NCBI RefSeq assembly: GCF_900143535.1
Contig: NZ_FRFA01000001.1
Span: 39,552 to 103,551, forward strand
Direction of reading: 5' to 3'
Length of the DNA stretch: 64,000 nucleotides
From: Tateyamaria sp. Alg231-49
GTDB lineage: Bacteria; Pseudomonadota; Alphaproteobacteria; Rhodobacterales; Rhodobacteraceae
In this document: positions 1 to 9,260 of the stretch, in pieces
Position numbering within the stretch: position 1 is the first letter of the stretch
Layout: every line of letters begins with the position of its first letter
Made by a program: the position numbers and the translations under genes
Notes under the pieces: model-generated
Database searches by the model: none
Told to the model about the DNA's origin: nothing
The model's input: only the letters and a program-made list of their open reading frames with translations

Positions 1-182
1 GACCACTTGTAATAGATGCCCTGAGATATCCCCTCCCGGCGACACAACTCGGCAATGCTGTCCTCCCCACGCAGACCATCAAGGACGATCCTGATCTTCT
101 CTTCGCTAGAATAATGCTTGCGCGTGGCGCGCTTGATATCTTTGACGATCTTCTCGCCGGAGCTCTTCGTTGTCTTTCTCAT
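1..182 (-). mobile_element. IS3-family transposase OrfA, N-terminal part (cut by window start)
   Basis: Reading leftward from an ATG at 182, the first 60 codons encode a basic N-terminus followed by a helix-turn-helix with the residues RKHYSSEEKIRIVLDGLRG and AELCRREGIS, typical of the DNA-binding OrfA subunit of IS3-type transposases. OrfA binds the terminal inverted repeats; the DDE catalytic domain would lie in OrfB beyond the window edge. A GGAG ribosome binding site precedes the ATG. The element end should lie shortly upstream of the start, around 200-245, but I could not see the partner inverted repeat, so the boundary is not fixed. The gene borders the defence island and is a sign of past transposition here. 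Subgroup is not assigned. Confidence 0.85.
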
Positions 183-236
183 CGTCCACTCCTCGGTGGC
201 TACGATGAGCAACAAACACTCTCTTAGCAAATGACC

Positions 237-602
237 CTATTTGGACCCATAAGCGCTGACGTCAGACAGCGCGTCGTTAGCATCTACAAGGTCGATCAGG
301 GCGGTGAGATGTTGTCGAGCGCGACCTTCGGGCAGCGCTAACGGGTCGATCTTGCTCAGTTGCGTATCTGAAGTTGACGACAGCAGTGTGTATAGAGCTT
401 TTTCGACAACAGCCTGAACTTCGCGCGGAGCAACACTGGAACTTTCGCTCCAAGGTGCACCTCTCGCGCCGAGTTGCGCGTCCCAATGAAAGTCCCTGGG
501 GCGTGGGGCCAAATAAGCGTCGGCCAAAAGATCGGGTGATAAATTTCGATATGCCCCAGTTTCTGGATGCTGTGTGATTAGATTGCCCCAGTTGATAGTC
601 AT
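237..602 (-). CDS. Hypothetical protein, 121 aa, possibly shortened by the adjacent IS
   Basis: A 121-codon gene starting at an ATG at 602 with a good AAAGGA ribosome binding site. I do not recognise the family. The product is soluble and acidic, with no signal peptide or membrane segment; the middle has a predicted helical stretch with AVVEKALYTLL. Its stop codon lies only about 55 bases from the IS3 transposase start, close to where the end of that element should be. The C-terminus may therefore be shortened or altered by the insertion (inference). It is transcribed away from the helicase operon, so the 350 bases between them must carry promoters for both directions. Confidence 0.55.
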   Translation of the reverse strand: MTINWGNLITQHPETGAYRNLSPDLLADAYLAPRPRDFHWDAQLGARGAPWSESSSVAPREVQAVVEKALYTLLSSTSDTQLSKIDPLALPEGRARQHLTALIDLVDANDALSDVSAYGSK

Positions 603-954
603 TTTGCTATCGTTTCCTTTCGTCCGTTCTTGAAATCTGCACTACTCGCAAGGCGGCAAAACCTCGGCACGATCTCAATTGAATTAGTTGATGGAACTTG
701 ACGACTTTAAGCAAGACCTTTGAAGCATCATGATGGCCGGACATTCTCGGGCTATGAGACAAAACTCCCTTTGGTAAGAGGGGTTTGTTAAAAATACAAC
801 TTAACATTGTGCTTCGGATCGGAAGCTGTGACTATAGAGAGAAGAGCGTTGGTAGCCGCTCTCATTTGGCGTGCTTTCGAAAGATTTTGGCCAAGAATCG
901 AAAGAACGAAAAACTCCGAAAGACTAGGTTTTAAGCAACCGGGAGCTGATCCAT
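603..954. promoter_or_regulatory. Divergent intergenic region upstream of the defence operon
   Basis: About 350 bases without a convincing gene separate the orphan gene on the minus strand from the helicase operon on the plus strand. It must contain the operon promoter. Three copies of the heptamer CGAAAGA occur at 878-884, 899-905 and 917-923, spaced 21 and 18 bases apart, just before the helicase start. They could be an operator or simply local repetition. No regulator gene is encoded in the operon. A TATAGA at 833-838 could be a -10 box, but no well-spaced -35 partner was found, so no promoter is called. Confidence 0.4.
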
Positions 955-3900
955 TTGAATATTGTACTTAAAACTGTCGAAGCATTTCCGAAAGGACGCA
1001 CCAGTCAGGAGTTATACGCGCTTCTGGATACTGACTTCAAAGCCAGTCGTCGGGAGGAAATCCTGGCCGAATTAATAGCGCTACAAAAACAAGGATCAAT
1101 TCTACTTGGCCAAGACAGAAAGTGGCGCGCAGTTAGCAGAACTATAGTCAAAGGCTTGCCTTCAGTGCCTCAAGGCATCGCAGGACAGGCAACACTTACA
1201 GCGGGCCCCCTGACTGCATCACCCGCACGCTTTGGGACAGAACCCGATGCCGATGTTTTATCGGCAGATGACCTCGAAGAATCTAACGAAATTGATGCAA
1301 CCGCACTCCTTAAGTACTATCGTGCTGCTCTTCAAAGTGATCCGCGCGGTGCTCTTACACAGGCAGATGATCGTCACGGTACAACGTATCAGCTGTTGAG
1401 CGGCGCTGGCGACCTCTTTCCTGAGGCTGATGAAACTGGTTTCATCCGCGTGAAACTCGACCATTTGCCCGACAGCTTCCGCGAAGCTTTGACGCGACGA
1501 GAGTCGCATGATCCAGCTCTGGCGGTCGGGTGGCCAATCGCAATCGGAAAAAAATCTGGGGCACCTGCGATCCGGCCGGTTGGTTTGGTGGCGGCGACCT
1601 GGAACCGAGACGAGGAGGACCTTATTGTCCAGATCGAAGCTGATGATGTCTTGGTCAACCCTGACTGGATAAAATCGGCGGCTGCGGGTTCGGCATGGTC
1701 ATCGTCCAATCTTTCGGACGTGTTCGCCGGGCAGGCGGGAGCTGGCCTCAAGCGAGATGATTTTCTAAACCGCCTTCGTGAGGCAGCAGCGAAATCTGCA
1801 AGGGGGCGCATCACCGGCCGAAGTTTTGTTGCCAGTGTCGATCCATTGGACGAAGGCATTTTTGATGCCATTGGATTGTTTTTGCCTTCGGAGAGCTCGT
1901 TTACGGCGGGAGCGGTACGCGATCTGGACGAAATCGCAAGTTGGGACCAAACTAAGATATCCCGAACGGCTCTTGGCCCAATTCTCGGGCTTGCACACAA
2001 TGGGGAAATTGAAGCGACGTCCCCCATTAATGTCGGACCTCTTAACCATGAACAAATTCGCGCTGTCGCCAATGCGACCTCTCAACCTCTTTCGGTTGTT
2101 ACAGGCCCGCCAGGTACTGGAAAAAGCCAAGCTATTGTAGCAATGGCTGCAACGACGATGCTTCAGGGTGGCTCTGTCGTAGTCGCTTCGAAAAACCACC
2201 AAGCATTGGACGCGGTAGAAGAACGGCTTTCCGCTATGGCGCCGAATGTTCCGTTTTCCGTCCGAACTTTGGACCCGTCGCGTGAGATCGACCAAAGTGT
2301 GAAGAATGTAGTCTCGGCTCTGGTGAACGACACTGGCGGAGCGGGGATCGGGGCCGATCCAATGCTTGTTTCTCAGCTATCATCGCTGGCAAATCGTCGC
2401 TTGTTTGCACTTGATTCTATTGAAGCGCGTCGCGACCTCAACGCACGATTGGCGGATCTGACCGAGACCCTTGAATTGCGAAGGGAGGAAGTAACTCCAA
2501 GAGAGCAACCCATAGAAAATGGCGAAAAAACCGGGTGGTGGAAACGGCTACTCCTTTGGTTGTTTCCTAAGCGTTTTAGCTCGACAGAAATGGAAGAATT
2601 GCCGCTCAGCAGAGTAAGGCTGGAGGACCTCAGAAACGAGGCAGACAAGATAAGGAGCGATGTAAAAGAGCAAGCTGAGCCAGAAGACCCCGTCGCTCTG
2701 ACAACAGAGATTGAAACGCTGGCACAATCGGTGCTGCGGCGCAATTTGGGTGAACGATGCTCACTGACAGAAGAACAAAGGCTTCAGCTCTCTGGCGAGC
2801 ATGATGACCTTCAGCTTCACGGCAGTTCGGCCATGTCGCGCGACATTGCAGAAACCGTCTTATACCATCGACCTTTGTGGTTGGCATCCGTTCTGGGCAC
2901 TCCCAAGCGTATCCCTTTATACGAAGGACTATTTGACCTGGTGATCTTTGACGAAGCCAGCCAATGCGACATTGCGTCTGCGTTGCCGTTGTTGGCTCGA
3001 GCTAAGCGTGCCGTCATTGTTGGGGATGATCGACAACTCGCTTTCATATCGCAAATTGGAGTTAAGCAAGATCGAAATTTGATGTCAGCCAACGGTCTGC
3101 CTGACCGTGGTACCGGTCGTTTTTCTCAAGGGCGAAAAAGCCTTTTCGACCTCGCACGAAGCACGCCAGGGGTCCCAGCAGTCATGTTGCGCGACCAATA
3201 CCGATCCGCAGAACAGATCGTCCAATATATCAACGAGATGTTCTACGGAGGTAAGTTGCGTGTTTCAGCTAATCTAGCGGCGATGAAGATCCCTAAAGAT
3301 CGCAAACCAGGATTGGCATGGACGAATGTCCCTGGCCCAACGTTACCTTCGCATGAAACCCAAAATATCAATGCTGAGGAAGTCGCTGCGATCACCGCTG
3401 AAGTCGAAGATCTATTGGTCCGCAAACGATATCAGGGTTCCATTGGTGTGATTGCTCCGTTCCGTTCCCAAGTCCAAGAACTGAACAGGGCGCTCAAAGC
3501 AAAAATACCAGCCAAGTTGTGGCAAGAAGCTGAGCTACGTGTTGGAACAGTCGACGGGTTTCAAGGACAAGAACGAGACTTGATCCTTTTTTCGCCGACG
3601 GTACATGCCAAGATCAAGTCCTCAGCAACCGCGTTTCTGCAAAGAGATTGGCGGCGCCTAAACGTAGCGATCAGCCGGGCTCGGGCCGTCGCCCATGTAT
3701 TTGGTGATTTGGACTTTGCGCGGTCAGGTCAGATCAAACAGCTCCGCAGCTTGGCTGCTCGAGCAACCGAACCTTATGTGAGCGCGGTTGGGGAGGGCGT
3801 TTTTGACAGTGAAATTGAGCGGATTGTGTTCCACAAATTGAAGGAACATGGCTTGGAACCGCACCCCCAATTCGAGATCGCAGGGCGCAGGTTAGACTTT

Positions 3901-4110
3901 GCTCTGTTCGGGGCAGGGGACATCAAGCTGGACCTCGAAATAGACGGTCGTCGTTGGCACCAGGATGCAGACGGAAACCGTAAACTTGATGATCACTGGC
4001 GTGATCACCAGATGCGCTCGCTTGGCTGGAAAGTCCAGCGCTTCTGGGTGGATGAATTAATGCAGGATATGGAGGGATGCCTTGACCTCGTCAAACGAGA
4101 ACTCGGTTAA
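955..4110 (+). CDS. SF1 (UPF1/Dna2-like) helicase with C-terminal Vsr/DUF559-like nuclease domain
   Basis: A 1051-residue motor protein, first gene of the defence operon. Residues 1-60 look like a winged-helix domain. The helicase core carries Walker A GPPGTGKSQ near residue 384, the motif II variant DEASQ near 666, GDDRQL near 691, a QYRS motif near 748, VDGFQGQERD near 866 and the motif VI block NVAISRAR near 900: an UPF1-type SF1B helicase. Between motifs Ia and II is a long insertion with coiled-coil character and a tryptophan-rich amphipathic stretch (TGWWKRLLLWLF). The last 100 residues resemble a Vsr/DUF559 PD-(D/E)XK nuclease, with RLDFAL and LEIDGRRWH supplying candidate acidic residues. 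The start is TTG with a GGGAG ribosome binding site. The next gene begins within a few bases of its stop. Likely role: translocating on and cutting foreign nucleic acid (inference). Confidence 0.9.
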   Translation: MNIVLKTVEAFPKGRTSQELYALLDTDFKASRREEILAELIALQKQGSILLGQDRKWRAVSRTIVKGLPSVPQGIAGQATLTAGPLTASPARFGTEPDADVLSADDLEESNEIDATALLKYYRAALQSDPRGALTQADDRHGTTYQLLSGAGDLFPEADETGFIRVKLDHLPDSFREALTRRESHDPALAVGWPIAIGKKSGAPAIRPVGLVAATWNRDEEDLIVQIEADDVLVNPDWIKSAAAGSAWSSSNLSDVFAGQAGAGLKRDDFLNRLREAAAKSARGRITGRSFVASVDPLDEGIFDAIGLFLPSESSFTAGAVRDLDEIASWDQTKISRTALGPILGLAHNGEIEATSPINVGPLNHEQIRAVANATSQPLSVVTGPPGTGKSQAIVAMAATTMLQGGSVVVASKNHQALDAVEERLSAMAPNVPFSVRTLDPSREIDQSVKNVVSALVNDTGGAGIGADPMLVSQLSSLANRRLFALDSIEARRDLNARLADLTETLELRREEVTPREQPIENGEKTGWWKRLLLWLFPKRFSSTEMEELPLSRVRLEDLRNEADKIRSDVKEQAEPEDPVALTTEIETLAQSVLRRNLGERCSLTEEQRLQLSGEHDDLQLHGSSAMSRDIAETVLYHRPLWLASVLGTPKRIPLYEGLFDLVIFDEASQCDIASALPLLARAKRAVIVGDDRQLAFISQIGVKQDRNLMSANGLPDRGTGRFSQGRKSLFDLARSTPGVPAVMLRDQYRSAEQIVQYINEMFYGGKLRVSANLAAMKIPKDRKPGLAWTNVPGPTLPSHETQNINAEEVAAITAEVEDLLVRKRYQGSIGVIAPFRSQVQELNRALKAKIPAKLWQEAELRVGTVDGFQGQERDLILFSPTVHAKIKSSATAFLQRDWRRLNVAISRARAVAHVFGDLDFARSGQIKQLRSLAARATEPYVSAVGEGVFDSEIERIVFHKLKEHGLEPHPQFEIAGRRLDFALFGAGDIKLDLEIDGRRWHQDADGNRKLDDHWRDHQMRSLGWKVQRFWVDELMQDMEGCLDLVKRELG

Positions 4111-4114
4111 TCAG

Positions 4115-5755
4115 ATGCCGAAACACGAAGAGTGGCGAAAGTCGCGCACGTTCACATGGATGGCTGTTACGGCGTCAGTCTTAGTCGTAGCCGTATTTGG
4201 CTATACGCTGTTCAAAGTAAATGTTCTTGAAACCGAATACGGAGAGATCCAAGGAAACAAAGTACGGATTTTGAGGCAGATCGAAAACCGGGAGGAGCAA
4301 CACGCAGAACTTCTGGCCAAAATTCAAAAACTCGAAACCGAGAAGTCGCTTCTCGAGGATGATCTAGCGGTGTCTCGTGTGCGGCAGGAAGAGCTTGCGG
4401 CCCTAAACGAAGGGGTCGCTTCTTCCGAAGCCACGCTCAAGGACCTGCAAGGGGCCATAGTCGAGGCCAATCAAAAGTTGATGGAGCAAGAATCTGTCGA
4501 AATAGCGCTGGAAGAATCTCGTGGCGAGCAAAGTGAACTGGCCCAACAGAAAGTTCGCCTAAATGCGGAGATCGCGAGCCTTCAGCGTGAATTAAACACT
4601 GCGAATGATGAAGCGCGTGAGGCGAAAAATAAACGTGACCAATTCCAGGACGAAGTTTCAGATCTGCTGGAAAAGAAGCAGCAACGAGACGAAGCTGAGA
4701 GCGAACTAAACGCGGCACAAAATGCCCTGACGGCCATTCAAGACAAACTAAGAAATGCAGATAAGAACCTTGCGGAGAGGGAAGCCTCAGCATCAGATGC
4801 CGAACGCCGCTTCTCTCAGGCTGAAAAAGATCTGACATCGCTGAGTGCTCGCATCGCTACTAGGCAAACGGAGCTAGAAAGCAAAAGCAATGATGCGAAC
4901 GCCGAAGCTACCCGCTTGGCCGGGCTGGAGCAAGATCGCGAAAATCTGTCTGAACAGGTTGATAGACTGAAAGCCGAAGAAACGCGGTTGAAACTGTTCG
5001 TCGAGAGGAACGCAAAAGCTGAAGCCGCGCTGGAAAGCACCTCACAAGCTTTGCAGCTTGCTCGCGACGAGAAAACCGAGATCGAAGCTGAGCTAGTCGC
5101 AAAACGCAACGAAATCCAAGACGAACGGATCAAAATTTCCGAAGTTAAGGTTGAAGTCGCCGCGCTGCGTCAAAACATTTCTTTGCTTGAAGCTGATCGG
5201 CAAGAAGCCACAAACAAGCGCGACGCCGTCGATTCAGAAATTCTAGCGAAATCCCAGACGCGTGAGACTTTGGCTGAACAGTTGAACACGGTATCGGCAG
5301 AACTTGCATCTGAAACGACCTTGCTTGCCCAGAAAAGTGGTGAGCGGATAGCCGAAGAAGCAAGGCTGGCGGACTTGCAAACCAAAGCCGTGGGTTTGAG
5401 TGAGGTTGAGGCTAAGCTTGCGGAGCTGCAACCCCAACTGGACGCACGTGAAAACGCCGCAAAAGCTGCTGAAATCTCGCTTGCCAAACTATCCGGTAAG
5501 ATCGAGGCGGAACAGATCAGTCTGAGTTCGCTGCGCCAGGAGATAAACGACACTTCAGGTGATCTGGACAGTTTGAACAATCAGAAATCGAAACTGGACG
5601 CGCGCATAAACGAGCTCGCCGCAGAAAAAGCTGATTTTGAAGCAGAAGTTGCAGCGTTGGAGCAACTGATAACTAACCGTGAATCATCGCTGAAGCCCCA
5701 ACCTACCGATCAACCAACCGATGATACCGGTGCGCAACCTGAAGGAGACAACTGA
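4115..5755 (+). CDS. Membrane-anchored long coiled-coil protein, 546 aa
   Basis: Second gene of the operon. After a short charged N-terminus there is one hydrophobic segment (about residues 15-36, WMAVTASVLVVAVFGYTLF). An almost uninterrupted heptad-rich coiled coil, dominated by Glu, Ala, Lys, Leu and Gln, then runs to about residue 520. The tail is short and proline/threonine rich. There is no catalytic motif; the architecture is that of a membrane-tethered rod or scaffold. I chose the ATG at 4115. An upstream in-frame TTG at 4082 would overlap the helicase gene by 29 bases and is the alternative. The gene ends in a TGATG overlap with the next ATPase gene, implying translational coupling. 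It probably pairs with the coiled coil of the next protein to hold the system at the membrane (inference). Low-complexity coiled coils make homology assignment unreliable. Confidence 0.85.
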   Translation: MPKHEEWRKSRTFTWMAVTASVLVVAVFGYTLFKVNVLETEYGEIQGNKVRILRQIENREEQHAELLAKIQKLETEKSLLEDDLAVSRVRQEELAALNEGVASSEATLKDLQGAIVEANQKLMEQESVEIALEESRGEQSELAQQKVRLNAEIASLQRELNTANDEAREAKNKRDQFQDEVSDLLEKKQQRDEAESELNAAQNALTAIQDKLRNADKNLAEREASASDAERRFSQAEKDLTSLSARIATRQTELESKSNDANAEATRLAGLEQDRENLSEQVDRLKAEETRLKLFVERNAKAEAALESTSQALQLARDEKTEIEAELVAKRNEIQDERIKISEVKVEVAALRQNISLLEADRQEATNKRDAVDSEILAKSQTRETLAEQLNTVSAELASETTLLAQKSGERIAEEARLADLQTKAVGLSEVEAKLAELQPQLDARENAAKAAEISLAKLSGKIEAEQISLSSLRQEINDTSGDLDSLNNQKSKLDARINELAAEKADFEAEVAALEQLITNRESSLKPQPTDQPTDDTGAQPEGDN

Positions 5756-7761
5756 TGGGATCTCTCGTTTTGACAGTCCTAATTGCAGGCTTTGCTCTGT
5801 TGGCGCTGGTAATCATCATGGTGGTCGTAGCTGCGCGGGCGGATCATGCCAACACACTCAAACCCCCGCTGGCCACACTTGGTGAAATTGACGCGCAAAT
5901 CCGCGGCAAGACCTCTACATTGGATGACTTGGAAGCTGAGCTGGGCAAACGGCGAGACGCTATTTCGAGCATTGCTGACATTCAGGCTGAAGTTGATGCC
6001 TTGGTTCGGCAGAAGGATGAGTTGCTTGCTGAATGGCAGCAAGCAGAAGATCGGCGCCAGGAAATCTTAGCCCTGCGCCAGGAAACTGATGAAGCCCATA
6101 CGGCCCTTGCCACGGCAACCCGCGATCTGAGCGAGAAGGCCTTGGAACTTGAGCAGGTCGAAGCCCGCCTACAAAAGGCGGAGCAGCTTGTTGCCCAGAT
6201 TTCCGAGCTAGAGGAAAGCAAAGCTAAACTTGATGAAGCAGTGGTGGAACTTCGCGGGGAGCTGTCGGATTTGCAGACGTTGCAAGCTCGAGAAAAGGAC
6301 CTTCGCGAAAATATCGAACGGTATTTGCGGGACTCTTCGCGCCTTGAAGGTGAGATCGACAGCTTTCAGTCCCGTCGCGATGAAGCCAAGGAGGGCGCAC
6401 GTTTAGCCCAGGAGCGATTGGAAGAAATCAAGGCTGTTTACACCGGTGAAGCAGCCAAACTAGCATCTCAACAAACCGAGCTCACACGGATGGACGCACA
6501 GCGAGCCGGGTTGTTGGCGCAAATCGAATCCATGAAAGAAAAAGCTGGCTTGGCTGGCAGTGACGGAGGAACGGGCGCCGATCCGTTAGCCGAACTCCAA
6601 TCGCTCCCCCCGGTGCTGTCCGGGATGCAGAAATGGGCTGAACACGCAGCGCGCGAACTGGAAACCGACGCCCTGCATCGCGTTACGGTTCACATGCGAG
6701 CTTTGGGATTGGACTATCATCCGCGCGTCATTCGCGCTTTTCACACCGCGATGAAAGTGAACGAAACTACCCAGATGGCTGTGCTTGCTGGTATCTCTGG
6801 AACCGGGAAAAGCCAGTTGCCGCGCCGGTATGCTCAGGCAATGGGTATTGGCTTTCTTCAGGTCCCGGTTCAGCCGCGATGGGATAGCCCGCAGGACCTT
6901 ATGGGTTTTTATAACTACATTGAAGGCAAGTTCAGGCCCACTGATCTGGCACGGGGACTTTACCATCTGGATAAGTGGAACGGCCCAAGTGAGAGCCGCG
7001 AACTTCAGGACCGAATGATGTTAGTTCTTCTGGATGAAATGAACCTTGCACGGGTGGAATACTATTTCTCAGACTTTTTGAGCCGGCTCGAAAGTCGCCC
7101 AGGCATCGATCAGGCAGATCGTCAGGAATTGCGCAAGGATGCCGAACTGGAGTTGGACATTCCGATGCCAAAGGGTGAAAGTTCACCGCGCATCTTCCCT
7201 GGATACAACGTTCTCTTTGCTGGCACGATGAACGAAGATGAAAGCACTCAGTCGCTGTCGGACAAGGTCGTGGACCGGGCAAATGTGATGCGGTTTGCAG
7301 CGCCTAAAACTATCATGGCCGGAACTGGGGAGGGCACCCCTATTGAAACCAAAGCACTGTCGCGCAGCCAATGGCGAACGTGGGTCAAAGGTGTCGATGG
7401 GCTTGGCGCCGAACGAAACGCGGTCGAAAGCCATGTTGAAAAGATGGTCGGCCACATGACGGCTTTGGGCCGTCCGATTGGCCACCGATTGGGTCGCGCC
7501 ATGATCGCCTACGCCGCCAACTATCCAGAAGACAATGGTCGCCGAGATGTACAAACTGCACTGGCAGACCAGGTCGAGATGCGGCTCCTCCCAAAATTGC
7601 GTGGCGTCGAGATGGAAACGGCTAGCAGCTCTCTTGATCAGTTGGCCGAGTATGTTCAAGCGGACCTAAACGATACGATCCTTGCCGACGCGATCCGTGA
7701 TTCCGCACGGCTGGCAGATGAAGGTACTGGGCAGTTTGTATGGCGAGGAGTAACGAGGTAA
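5755..7761 (+). CDS. Membrane-anchored coiled-coil McrB-like AAA+ ATPase
   Basis: Third operon gene, 668 residues. A transmembrane helix at about 3-28 is followed by a coiled coil from about 35 to 260, and then by an AAA+ module of the McrB/MoxR type: Walker A GISGTGKSQ near 346, Walker B LLDEMNLARVEYYF near 425, and a sensor region GTMNEDEST near 490 followed by VVDRANVMRF. The DEMNLA-VE-YFSDFL pattern is characteristic of McrB-like (COG1401) ATPases. The classical McrB GTPase signature MNTADR is replaced by MNEDES, so nucleotide preference is uncertain. An N-terminal membrane helix plus coiled coil instead of a DNA-binding domain is unlike E. coli McrB and closer to membrane or coiled-coil McrB relatives. 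Start ATG overlaps the previous stop (TGATG), and its stop overlaps the next start (TAATG). Confidence 0.9.
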   Translation: MGSLVLTVLIAGFALLALVIIMVVVAARADHANTLKPPLATLGEIDAQIRGKTSTLDDLEAELGKRRDAISSIADIQAEVDALVRQKDELLAEWQQAEDRRQEILALRQETDEAHTALATATRDLSEKALELEQVEARLQKAEQLVAQISELEESKAKLDEAVVELRGELSDLQTLQAREKDLRENIERYLRDSSRLEGEIDSFQSRRDEAKEGARLAQERLEEIKAVYTGEAAKLASQQTELTRMDAQRAGLLAQIESMKEKAGLAGSDGGTGADPLAELQSLPPVLSGMQKWAEHAARELETDALHRVTVHMRALGLDYHPRVIRAFHTAMKVNETTQMAVLAGISGTGKSQLPRRYAQAMGIGFLQVPVQPRWDSPQDLMGFYNYIEGKFRPTDLARGLYHLDKWNGPSESRELQDRMMLVLLDEMNLARVEYYFSDFLSRLESRPGIDQADRQELRKDAELELDIPMPKGESSPRIFPGYNVLFAGTMNEDESTQSLSDKVVDRANVMRFAAPKTIMAGTGEGTPIETKALSRSQWRTWVKGVDGLGAERNAVESHVEKMVGHMTALGRPIGHRLGRAMIAYAANYPEDNGRRDVQTALADQVEMRLLPKLRGVEMETASSSLDQLAEYVQADLNDTILADAIRDSARLADEGTGQFVWRGVTR

Positions 7762-9260
7762 TGTATCTCGTTCGCCGCCCCTGGTCGCTTCGTTCGGAAG
7801 ACGCGGAGGAGACGGTTTTCGGTCCCGAGGATTGTTTTCTTGGTGACGCTGAATCCGGGATTGATCGCAACAGTCGCCATACGAAGCTTCTGTCCCGCGA
7901 AAAACGCGAATTGAGACTGTTTCCCTATCCGAAAACAGGGAGTGCAGATGCTCCGATCCGAGTTTCGGGCCTTCCCGCGCGCCCAAAGATAGGCCTTGAA
8001 CCGAAGACGCCCGAAGAAAAAACTGCTGTCGAAGCTTCGGGCCGTATGCATCGGGTTCTTGCAAGGATAGCAGAGCTTGAAGGGGCATTGGACGATCCTG
8101 AAAACCTTTGGCAACGCCTACAGGAGGCTTGGGATCGAGCTGAAGACGAGAGCGATCCACGAATGTCGGAGATCGTCCGGCAATCAAACCAAATCAAACC
8201 TCATTTGATTGAGTTGGAAAAGCGTATCCGTAGGGTGCTTCGCCGGAACCGTGAACTGACACCGCTTAATCGTGTCCAGGAAATGGACCGCGCCTCCATG
8301 CTCTGGATGGTACGTCAACCTGGGAAAAACACGGCGGAGAGGGCGGGGGCTGACCAACGTGTGCTTGCCATCGTGCGGCATGAGAATTTTGACACGCTGG
8401 AGAACAGGGTCTTGCACGCTTATCTCAAGTTGGCTTCACATTTTGCCCGCCAATGGCTTCGAGAGCACAAACGGGCGAAAAGCAGTGCGCGTTTCAAGAT
8501 GGTTGAGTCCTACTTCCGGCTCTGTCGCCGGATTGCGCGCGAGCTGGCCAATTTAGGCGTTGCAATTGCCGAGCCAGGTGTCCCTGCGAACTATGTACTC
8601 ATGGAGGACAGAAGTTACCGAGCGGTCGATGAAGCGTGGGATAGATTACTTCGACAGGACAAAGCGGAGGATGAGCTTTGGGCATGGCAGGCAGAAAGCT
8701 GGACAGATTTCTGCGTGCTCGCGGTCACGCTTGCCCTGCATGGATTGAATGAATCCATACTTATCGCTCAGGCACCTTTGGTTTGGGTGGATGAGGCCAT
8801 ACAAGGTAGGCGTTTCCTCCATGACCGGCCACTTGCGGTGTTCTGGTTGCGCGAAAGCGGAATAATCGTGGAGGTTCAGGCGCGGCCGGAAGAGATTTCG
8901 GCGAACCAGTTTGCCGCAAGGGCGAACTTGTGGCTTCGCGTTACCGACCTGAAAACCGATGCCGTCGAAAGACGGATCCCTGTTTGGACCCCTCATTCGT
9001 TTAACAGGATGTCTGCGCAGTCAGAAGCGCAAAGCGCCTCCACATTGGTGCACGCTCTCCGCAATCGGCCGGGACAGGAAGTATTAAGGGAAGGGCTGAT
9101 ATTGATGCCCGCACACGGAGTTACAGAAACCTACGAGGCGACGTCAGGCGGCGGGCGCGTCCAAGCAATTGCAATTGATGCTGTTGGCGAAACACTCAAA
9201 GAAGGAAAGACGGCCCTGGCCAACTTTGTGCGGACTTGTTTTCAAGAGAGTGAAGCATGA
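7761..9260 (+). CDS. DUF2357 / McrC-like partner protein, 499 aa
   Basis: Fourth operon gene. The position directly after an McrB-like ATPase, the size, and the central helical region with ENRVLHAYLKLASHFARQW fit the DUF2357 family, which often accompanies McrB-like ATPases as the McrC counterpart. In such pairs the McrC-like protein binds the ATPase ring and stimulates it. I do not see a convincing PD-(D/E)XK nuclease triad at the C-terminus; the best candidate strand reads GIIVEVQARP, with Gln where Lys is expected. The nuclease function of the system may instead reside in the helicase. I chose the ATG at 7761 (TAATG overlap with the previous stop). An in-frame ATG at 7740, adding seven residues, is possible. 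The last codons overlap the next gene as ATGA. The family call is moderate; the gene call is strong. Confidence 0.75.
   Translation: MYLVRRPWSLRSEDAEETVFGPEDCFLGDAESGIDRNSRHTKLLSREKRELRLFPYPKTGSADAPIRVSGLPARPKIGLEPKTPEEKTAVEASGRMHRVLARIAELEGALDDPENLWQRLQEAWDRAEDESDPRMSEIVRQSNQIKPHLIELEKRIRRVLRRNRELTPLNRVQEMDRASMLWMVRQPGKNTAERAGADQRVLAIVRHENFDTLENRVLHAYLKLASHFARQWLREHKRAKSSARFKMVESYFRLCRRIARELANLGVAIAEPGVPANYVLMEDRSYRAVDEAWDRLLRQDKAEDELWAWQAESWTDFCVLAVTLALHGLNESILIAQAPLVWVDEAIQGRRFLHDRPLAVFWLRESGIIVEVQARPEEISANQFAARANLWLRVTDLKTDAVERRIPVWTPHSFNRMSAQSEAQSASTLVHALRNRPGQEVLREGLILMPAHGVTETYEATSGGGRVQAIAIDAVGETLKEGKTALANFVRTCFQESEA

Noticed and set aside
607-807. A 66-codon minus-strand frame upstream of the defence operon
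   Set aside because: No ribosome binding site, no recognisable sequence, and it overlaps the presumed promoter region.
833-838. A TATAGA -10-like box upstream of the helicase gene
   Set aside because: No -35 element at the normal distance; not strong enough to call a promoter.
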